DNA of 37,748 nucleotides, from the NCBI RefSeq assembly GCF_001580915.1, contig NZ_LHZQ01000194.1, positions 1 to 37,748 of the forward strand, written 5' to 3'. The translations under genes were made by a program, and so were the position numbers. Within the stretch, counting starts at the first letter, position 1. Each line of letters starts with the position of its first letter. The stretch comes from Acetobacter tropicalis (GTDB taxonomy: Bacteria > Pseudomonadota > Alphaproteobacteria > Acetobacterales > Acetobacteraceae). Positions 32,279-37,748 of the stretch are shown in pieces. The notes beneath the pieces were generated by a model. It had not been told where the DNA came from. It did not search any database and saw only the letters and a list, made by a program, of their open reading frames with translations.

Positions 32279-32551
32279 ATGGATAACGAAGGTTTTTCCG
32301 GTGGGGAAGACGCCGCTGTAGGTGGCATTGCCGCAGACCGGCTACGTAGCATTATTGAACGGGTTGAGCGTCTGGAAGAAGAACGCAAGGCATTGGCCGG
32401 AGATATCAAGGATATCTTTACAGAAGCAAAGTCCGCCGGGTTTGATGTAAAGGTGATCAAACAGATCATCCGTCTGCGCAAGCAGGAGCCCGCAGAAATT
32501 GAGGAGCAGGAAACCCTGCTTGATATCTATCGTCGTGCATTGGGCATGTAA
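32279..32551 (+). CDS. gapR: GapR-family nucleoid protein (DUF2312)
   Basis: A 90-aa full-length member of DUF2312. In Caulobacter this family (GapR) is a nucleoid-associated protein that binds overtwisted, AT-rich DNA ahead of polymerases and supports replication and division. The conserved core is seen: AADRLRSIIERVERLEEERKALAGDIKDIFTEAK, a long coiled-coil helix, followed by GFDVKVIKQIIRLRKQEPAE and EQETLLDIYRRAL. Start chosen at the first ATG with the usual short acidic/glycine N-terminal tail. It is divergent from zwf and followed by a membrane protein gene on the same strand. Family assignment is firm; the precise role here is inferred. Confidence 0.92.
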   Translation: MDNEGFSGGEDAAVGGIAADRLRSIIERVERLEEERKALAGDIKDIFTEAKSAGFDVKVIKQIIRLRKQEPAEIEEQETLLDIYRRALGM

Positions 32552-32604
32552 CGGGCTGCACGGCTCCTGATGGCGTATTTCCTGATGGAAATTGCTAGGG
32601 AAAC

Positions 32605-33375
32605 GTGCGGAAAAATGGCGCGTGGGGTCTGCTGTTTATGATGTCACTGTCTTTTCCTGACTGGATGCCACTCTGGGCGCAGCTTGTGCTCATGGCGGTG
32701 GGGATTGTGTTTGGCCTCGGCTTCCTCATGATGCCCTTTGCCGTGTTTGGCGTAAAAGGGCGTCTGGCGGAGCTTGAACTGCTTGTGCAGGAACTGCATG
32801 CGGATGTGCGGGCCATTTCCCTGCGTCTGGCATCTGTACAGGGCGTGGAAACAGGCCGTCTGTCACGGGATATGTATGACCGGCCCCAACCACCCGGACA
32901 GGCTGTGGTGGAAGAAGTGCGTCCTCCCGAACCTGTGCGTCCTGCGGGGCCGCCGTCACCACCGGTTCTGGGGCCGCTGCGTGCGCCGCGCGTCTCAGAC
33001 GCCTATGAACCGCGGCAGGATGCGCCTCCTGCACCGCACGTTGCCTCGGAACGTTCCTCTCCTCCGTCCAAGCGCCGGATGCCTTGGCACGAACCTGTGT
33101 CTGAGCGGGAAGAAGGGCGTGCAGAACCGCAGGCGCATATCCGGCGGCGTGATCTGGCACCAGATGCCAACCAGCCACCCTATCGGCCAGATTTCTCCCG
33201 CGAGCGGGAAGATCTTCACACACCCAGACGTCATGACCCTGAAACAGGCCGCACGGAGCCGATGCTGAACTGGCCGCCGGGCAGGCCTTCCATTCAGGAA
33301 GAGGGTGGCTTTAAAAAATTCCCCGGCGCTTTAGGCCGGGGTGTCAGACCATCACCAGATCATCACGATGAATGA
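32605..33375 (+). CDS. Membrane protein with Pro/Arg-rich tail, function unknown
   Basis: Unrecognised 256-aa protein. A GTG start at 32605 has AGGG just upstream; ATGs at 32638/32641 are alternatives and would remove 11-12 residues. There is one hydrophobic segment (about 23-50, PLWAQLVLMAVGIVFGLGFLMM), a short coiled coil (GRLAELELLVQELHADVRAISLRLASVQ), then about 170 residues rich in Pro, Arg, Glu and Asp that look disordered. The end overlaps the convergent proB end by 32 nt. It follows gapR by 53 nt and may share its transcript. Coding is supported by length and by the membrane/coiled-coil layout. Confidence 0.65.
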   Translation: MRKNGAWGLLFMMSLSFPDWMPLWAQLVLMAVGIVFGLGFLMMPFAVFGVKGRLAELELLVQELHADVRAISLRLASVQGVETGRLSRDMYDRPQPPGQAVVEEVRPPEPVRPAGPPSPPVLGPLRAPRVSDAYEPRQDAPPAPHVASERSSPPSKRRMPWHEPVSEREEGRAEPQAHIRRRDLAPDANQPPYRPDFSREREDLHTPRRHDPETGRTEPMLNWPPGRPSIQEEGGFKKFPGALGRGVRPSPDHHDE

Positions 33376-34474
33376 TCTCGTCACGGCCCTGCCAGCCAAG
33401 AATGCCTGCCAGTTCCGATGAGCGATGGCCCGCAATCCGCCGGGCGTCATCCGCATCGTAGGATGTCAGGCCACGGGCCAGAATACGCCCGCTCTCGTCA
33501 ATCACCACAACCAGATCACCTTGCGTAAAGTCTCCCTTCACGCCTTTTACACCGGCAGGTAGCAGGGAGCCGCCATGGTTCAGGGCATCTGCCGCGCCCA
33601 GGTCAATCATGATCTCGCCAGCCGGGGTCAGGCTGCCTGCAATCCATTGTTTGCGGGCTGTCTGGCTACAGGTCTGCGGCAGGAACCAGGAGCAGCGGGC
33701 TCCTTCAAGCAACGCGCGCAAGGGGTGGTGTGTCTTGCCCAACGCAATGGCCATTGCGCAGCCTGAGCGTGTGGCAATGCTGGCCGCCAGCAGTTTGGTG
33801 CGCATTCCGCCCGAAGAATAGCCGGGCGGTGGTTCGCCCCCCATGGCTTCAATATCAGGCGTCAGTGTTTCAATCACTGGCAGATGGGTGGCGGTGGGGT
33901 CTGTGCGCGGGTCCGCTGTATACAGTCCATCAATGTCAGAGAGCAGAACAAGCTGATCGGCATCCGTCATCTGCGCCACGCGGGCCGCCAGACGATCATT
34001 GTCTCCAAAGCGGATTTCAGCCGTGGCAATGGTGTCGTTTTCGTTGATGACGGGTACACACCCAAGGCCCAGCAGGGTTTCCAGTGTGGCGCGAGCATTC
34101 AGGTAGCGCTTGCGGTCTTCCGTATCTTCGGGCGTCAGCAGAAGTTGGGCGGCTGTTAAACCCTGCGCAGAAAGAGCATGGCTCCAGGCTTGCGCCAGAC
34201 TGATTTGACCGACAGCCGCAGCAGCCTGTTTTTCTGCAAGACGCAGTGGTCCGTTGGTTAGCCCCAGTGTGTGCCGGGCCAGCGCAATGGCGCCAGAGGA
34301 GACAACCGTAACGTCCGTTCCCTGTTTTCTCAGCAGGGCGATATCTTCCGCAACACTGGCCAGCCACGCCTGCCGAGGGGCGGCGTTTTCCGCATCCACC
34401 ACCAGCGCGCTGCCAATTTTGACAACAAGCCGCCGCGCGGAAGAGAGGGAAGGGGGAGTGGGGCGTCCGGTCAT
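33344..34474 (-). CDS. proB: Glutamate 5-kinase ProB
   Basis: First enzyme of proline synthesis, phosphorylating L-glutamate. The 376-aa protein has an amino-acid-kinase domain (RLVVKIGSALVVD, VVSSGAIALARHTLGL, INENDTIATAEIRFGDND, LSDIDGLYTADPR, GGMRTKLLAA) and a C-terminal PUA domain (about 280-370, GVKGVKGDFTQGDLVVVID). It is the last gene of rplU-rpmA-obgE-proB, a common alphaproteobacterial order. A 186-nt gap from obgE contains no gene. Its 3' end overlaps the neighbouring convergent gene. Confidence 0.96.
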   Translation of the reverse strand: MTGRPTPPSLSSARRLVVKIGSALVVDAENAAPRQAWLASVAEDIALLRKQGTDVTVVSSGAIALARHTLGLTNGPLRLAEKQAAAAVGQISLAQAWSHALSAQGLTAAQLLLTPEDTEDRKRYLNARATLETLLGLGCVPVINENDTIATAEIRFGDNDRLAARVAQMTDADQLVLLSDIDGLYTADPRTDPTATHLPVIETLTPDIEAMGGEPPPGYSSGGMRTKLLAASIATRSGCAMAIALGKTHHPLRALLEGARCSWFLPQTCSQTARKQWIAGSLTPAGEIMIDLGAADALNHGGSLLPAGVKGVKGDFTQGDLVVVIDESGRILARGLTSYDADDARRIAGHRSSELAGILGWQGRDEIIHRDDLVMV

Positions 34475-34660
34475 GGAAGAATCCGTTACTGGCAGTGTGG
34501 CCTTTACCGGAGAGGGTTAAAGCATATCCCGCCCGCTGCGAGTATCCACAGGGCCGGAATATGTCCGTTTACATCCCCAAGGCGGGGGTGAAACGGCTGT
34601 GCGATGCCTTATCCTCTTCCCGTATTCTTGTGCCGGTTTTCAGGCGTTGGTCTGGGTCCG

Positions 34661-35698
<1,038 letters not shown>

Positions 35699-35714
35699 TC
35701 AGTGCCAAAACAGG

Positions 35715-35746
35715 AAAAGGGGCCGATCCTGAGGACCGGCCCCTTT
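35715..35746 (-). terminator. Terminator-like hairpin between rpmA and obgE
   Basis: On the minus strand AAAGGGGCCG pairs with CGGCCCCTTT across an 11-nt loop and is followed by TTTTCCTG. It lies about 45 nt after the rpmA stop and 32 nt before obgE. It may act as a partial terminator that lowers obgE/proB expression relative to the ribosomal genes. Confidence 0.75.
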
Positions 35747-35792
35747 CGCCATTCCGGCCACGGGTATAACGCGCAGCAGGGGTGCTTGATGC

Positions 35793-36062
35793 TTATTCAG
35801 CAGCAGCCGGCAGCGCATCAACAGAAACGTGCACGCGGCCTTCAGCGCGACGTTCAAAGCGAACGCTGCCATCAATCAGAGCGAAGATGGTGTGGTCACG
35901 ACCAACACCAACGTTTGCGCCCGGCTTCATCTTCGTGCCGCGCTGGCGGATGATGATGTTACCGGCAACAACCTGTTCGCCACCAAATTTCTTGACGCCA
36001 AGGCGGCGTCCGGCGCTATCGCGCCCGTTGCGGGATGAACCGCCAGCTTTCTTTTGTGCCAT
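35793..36062 (-). CDS. rpmA: 50S ribosomal protein L27
   Basis: Large-subunit protein near the peptidyl-transferase centre. The 89-aa sequence begins [20 protein letters not shown], followed by [22 protein letters not shown] and a typical L27 core, ending in a short Ala-rich tail. A strong Shine-Dalgarno AGGAGGA (complement of 36071-36077) lies 8 nt before the ATG. It is 48 nt downstream of rplU; the gap holds a small GAATCCC/GGGTTC hairpin without a T tract. Confidence 0.98.
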   Translation of the reverse strand: MAQKKAGGSSRNGRDSAGRRLGVKKFGGEQVVAGNIIIRQRGTKMKPGANVGVGRDHTIFALIDGSVRFERRAEGRVHVSVDALPAAAE

Positions 36063-36110
36063 GACCTAAGTCCTCCTGGTCTTGCCTGCTCTTGAACCCT
36101 GATGCGGGAT

Positions 36111-36425
36111 TCAGGCGGCGTTGATCTCTTGAATGCGCAGAACGGTTACCGGCTGACGGTGACCATTCTTGCGGCGGCTGTTCTGCCGGCGGCGCTTCTT
36201 GAAGATGATGACCTTCTTGAGGCGGTCCTGAGCGATGACGGTTGCCGTCACCTTTGCGCCAGCTACGGTGGGGGCGCCAATGGTGGTGGTGCCTTCGCCA
36301 CCTACGGCAAGAACCTCATCAAACGTGATGGTTGCGCCAGCTTCGGTTTCCAGTTTTTCAACCTTGAGCACCATGTTGGGCTCAACCCGATACTGCTTGC
36401 CGCCGGTGCGGATAACTGCGAACAT
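36111..36425 (-). CDS. rplU: 50S ribosomal protein L21
   Basis: Large-subunit protein binding 23S rRNA. The start at 36425 ([26 protein letters not shown]) gives 104 aa, the family's normal length; the open frame upstream to 36521 is not conserved-looking. [29 protein letters not shown] is the typical basic C-terminal segment. It leads the rplU-rpmA-obgE-proB group behind a good promoter. Confidence 0.98.
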   Translation of the reverse strand: MFAVIRTGGKQYRVEPNMVLKVEKLETEAGATITFDEVLAVGGEGTTTIGAPTVAGAKVTATVIAQDRLKKVIIFKKRRRQNSRRKNGHRQPVTVLRIQEINAA

Positions 36426-36549
36426 AATAAACGGTCTCTCTTTCCGATCTCTCAACCTCCCGCGGCGGTATGCAGGCGAGTGGTCTGGACGCTTTTTGTT
36501 CTTGTGCCGCACAGGCGGCATGCCTCCCTCTGTGGGGAGTGGTGCGGCC

Positions 36550-36578
36550 TTTTAAAGGTTTGCAGTGGCCTCCGTCAA
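36550..36578 (-). promoter_or_regulatory. rplU promoter (TTGACG-N17-TTAAAA)
   Basis: On the minus strand TTGACG (complement of 36578-36573), a 17-nt spacer and TTAAAA (36555-36550) lie about 125 nt before the rplU start, leaving a long leader as is usual for ribosomal protein operons. Confidence 0.6.
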
Positions 36579-36601
36579 CAAAAACATGCACAGCATCCCG
36601 C

Positions 36602-36630
36602 TTGCACGCTCATTCAAGCCCGCTTATAAG
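36602..36630 (+). promoter_or_regulatory. tRNA-Ser promoter (TTGCAC-N17-TATAAG)
   Basis: TTGCAC (36602-36607), exactly 17 nt, and TATAAG (36625-36630) end 10 nt before the mature tRNA 5' end. It is back to back with the rplU promoter. Confidence 0.75.
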
Positions 36631-36640
36631 CCAGCTTCAC

Positions 36641-36730
36641 GGAGAGGTGCCGGAGCGGTCGAACGGGGCGGTCTCGAAAACCGTTGTGCGAGCAATCGTA
36701 CCGAGGGTTCGAATCCCACCCTCTCCGCCA
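36641..36730 (+). tRNA. tRNA-Ser (anticodon CGA)
   Basis: A 90-nt class II tRNA with GGAGAGG/CCTCTCC acceptor stem, a long variable arm, GGTTCGAATCC T-arm and encoded CCA. The anticodon loop CTCGAAA (36673-36679) gives anticodon CGA at 36675-36677, reading UCG serine codons. No normal terminator follows; sequence of a different character begins directly after CCA, which suggests that its 3' end served as an integration site. Confidence 0.97.
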
Positions 36731-37159
36731 GATAAATCAAAGAATCCCAGATTTTTCAGGCAGTTATCTGATTTATCAAAATTCATCCCACCTTGAGACC
36801 CATCTTAAAAAATGCGTCATCGTGCGTCGCTTGGACGCGATATGCGTCGTTTTATAAATTTCACGATGTGACCTACTGACTGATGTCCTGCGTTCTCCAG
36901 AGACATCTAGAGGAGATCTGAGGGCGCGACTGAAACAGCGAACCACGAAAAAACGCTCAGAAATTTCTTGAAATCGTCGTCCGTGCTCGGCTAACGTTAG
37001 TAGGTTAGCTGACACTACAGTACGAAAACCTCTAGCAAGCCCCGAAGGTTCTCTGCCACTGCTTCAAGCAGAGACCCTGTAGAACACTGAACGCCGAAAA
37101 AACCAAACGAAACTAGTATCATCGTTAGTCCTATAAGGGACTGGTTGGAAAGGCGTGTC
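36731..37159. other. Non-coding stretch after tRNA-Ser, likely edge of an integrated element
   Basis: No convincing gene. It starts with a perfect 9-bp inverted repeat GATAAATCA/TGATTTATC (36731-36739 and 36769-36777) touching the tRNA CCA. Phased TGCGTC repeats (36813-36848) follow, then the palindrome CTAACGTTAG (36991-37000) within GCTAAC/GTTAGC (36990-37009). Minus-strand open frames here have no family resemblance and non-ATG starts. No integrase is recognisable in any frame. Confidence 0.55.
36813..36848. repeat. Helically phased TGCGTC repeats
   Basis: TGCGTC occurs at 36813, 36823 and 36843, at 10- and 20-bp spacing. The middle copy pairs with an inverted copy as GCGTC-N5-GACGC (36824-36838). 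The pattern resembles protein-binding arrays such as integrase/excisionase arm sites or iterons. Confidence 0.6.
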
Positions 37160-37402
37160 ATGAGTTCTGTTTTCCCCCTTCGTCGCTCTGACGACATCTT
37201 TATAACGCGTCGGGAAGCTTCCGAGCGACTACGCGTGTCCCTCTCGACAATCGACAGATATGTCGCAGCGGGCGAGCTCGAACGCTTGAAAATCGGTCCA
37301 AGGCGAACTCTGTTTCGACTGCGCGATGTCGAAAGGCTCGTCCGTCGTGACGGCAGCGCTTCTTCCGCCATGCAGACCACACTGAGCAACGTCTGGTCGT
37401 AG
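37160..37402 (+). CDS. Excisionase-family helix-turn-helix protein
   Basis: An 80-aa DNA-binding protein of the MerR-like/excisionase HTH type. The core reads IFITRREASERLRVSLSTIDRYVAAGELERLKIGPRRTLFRLRDVERLV: a helix-turn-helix followed by a wing and a helix, the usual layout of excisionase-type and small plasmid/phage regulators. ATG at 37160 is preceded by AAGG at 6 nt; a TTG five codons earlier is less likely. In an integrated element such a protein may control excision or transcription; here it lies about 430 nt from tRNA-Ser with no integrase in view. Function is inferred from the fold and location. Confidence 0.75.
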   Translation: MSSVFPLRRSDDIFITRREASERLRVSLSTIDRYVAAGELERLKIGPRRTLFRLRDVERLVRRDGSASSAMQTTLSNVWS

Positions 37403-37404
37403 CT

Positions 37405-37433
37405 GCTGATTTTATCAGCGCAGGATACCTGCG
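37405..37433. repeat. Two adjacent perfect short hairpins after the HTH gene
   Basis: GCTGAT-TTT-ATCAGC (37405-37419) and CGCAGG-ATA-CCTGCG (37419-37433) share one base and start 3 nt past the HTH stop codon. No T tract follows. They could be a protein-binding site or a transcript-end structure. Confidence 0.6.
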
Positions 37434-37447
37434 GATCTATCCTTTCC

Positions 37448-37726
37448 ATGATGAAAGCTAGCGCTATGTTTGACGTCGCTGAGATTGACTTTGCTTGGGA
37501 CAGCCCTTGGGACTCCCTGGAGATGAAATGCGTCTATCAGGATATTGTTTTCTGGATCCTGTGTGATGTCACTCGAGAGATTGATCCCTATTACAAGACT
37601 AATTGCTACAAAGTAGATAATCCTGATGATATATTTGCAAGACCAACTACCGTAAATGACTTACATAACTTATTCTGGGCATCTCCTTCGGAGATTTCTG
37701 AAGGGTGGTCTGTTGATTTTCGTTGA
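37448..37726 (+). CDS. Hypothetical protein, unknown function
   Basis: Possible 92-aa acidic, aromatic-rich protein (FDVAEIDFAWDSPWDSLEMKCVYQDIVFWILCDVTREIDPYY). I do not recognise a family. ATGs at codons 1, 2 and 7 are possible. Codon use is more AT-rich than in the housekeeping genes, consistent with foreign DNA. It follows the HTH gene by 45 nt on the same strand, so the two may be co-transcribed. No membrane span or signal peptide is evident. Confidence 0.5.
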   Translation: MMKASAMFDVAEIDFAWDSPWDSLEMKCVYQDIVFWILCDVTREIDPYYKTNCYKVDNPDDIFARPTTVNDLHNLFWASPSEISEGWSVDFR

Positions 37727-37748
37727 GAACTGACCCGGGTTTTTCATG

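Noticed and set aside
36776..37015. Minus-strand 79-aa open frame near tRNA-Ser
   Set aside because: GTG start, no recognisable domain. I considered an integrase remnant, but no integrase motif is visible in any minus frame and one neighbouring frame has several stops.
37015..37449. Minus-strand 144-aa open frame
   Set aside because: It is antisense to the HTH gene, Ser/Arg-rich where it mirrors that gene, and lacks family features.

Overview
This window is a chromosomal segment of an alphaproteobacterium, most likely an acetic acid bacterium (Acetobacteraceae, Acetobacter-like). The evidence is the gene order, the Gram-negative envelope genes (lpxC, bamD), a GapR/DUF2312 protein, a GTTC-N7-GTTC SOS-type box, and a MurE with the DNPR signature of meso-diaminopimelate peptidoglycan. 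The genus is inferred; no database was searched.

Left and centre (1-28110, all minus strand). Read in transcription order, the cell-division and wall (dcw) cluster is mraZ, rsmH, ftsL-like, ftsI, murE, murF, mraY, murD, ftsW, murG, murC, murB, ddl, ftsQ, ftsA, ftsZ. It is followed by lpxC, bamD, recN, ligA and a pyruvate phosphate dikinase that runs off the left edge. From mraZ to ftsA nearly every junction is a 4-nt ATGA or 1-nt TGATG overlap. The cluster starts behind three helically phased TGGGA boxes, as expected for MraZ binding. ftsZ has its own candidate promoter and a strong terminator. A 165-bp MITE-like element sits between that terminator and lpxC.

Middle right (28111-36640). rnpB (RNase P RNA) lies upstream of mraZ on the minus strand. 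An SOS-type box with a ribosome-binding site but no gene lies between them. Next come a plus-strand HSL-type esterase, zwf with a coupled small membrane protein (minus), gapR and a Pro-rich membrane protein (plus), then the translation/GTPase block rplU-rpmA-obgE-proB (minus). rplU and a plus-strand tRNA-Ser(CGA) have back-to-back promoters.

Right end (36731-37748). Directly after the tRNA-Ser CCA end the character changes. There are no housekeeping genes, inverted and phased direct repeats appear, and there is an excisionase-type HTH protein and an orphan AT-rich ORF. This looks like the edge of an integrated element using tRNA-Ser as attachment site; no integrase is visible. No clearly new multi-gene system is evident. 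The best leads are this junction, the orphan SOS box, the MITE-like element, and unusual low-complexity extensions in FtsL and FtsI.
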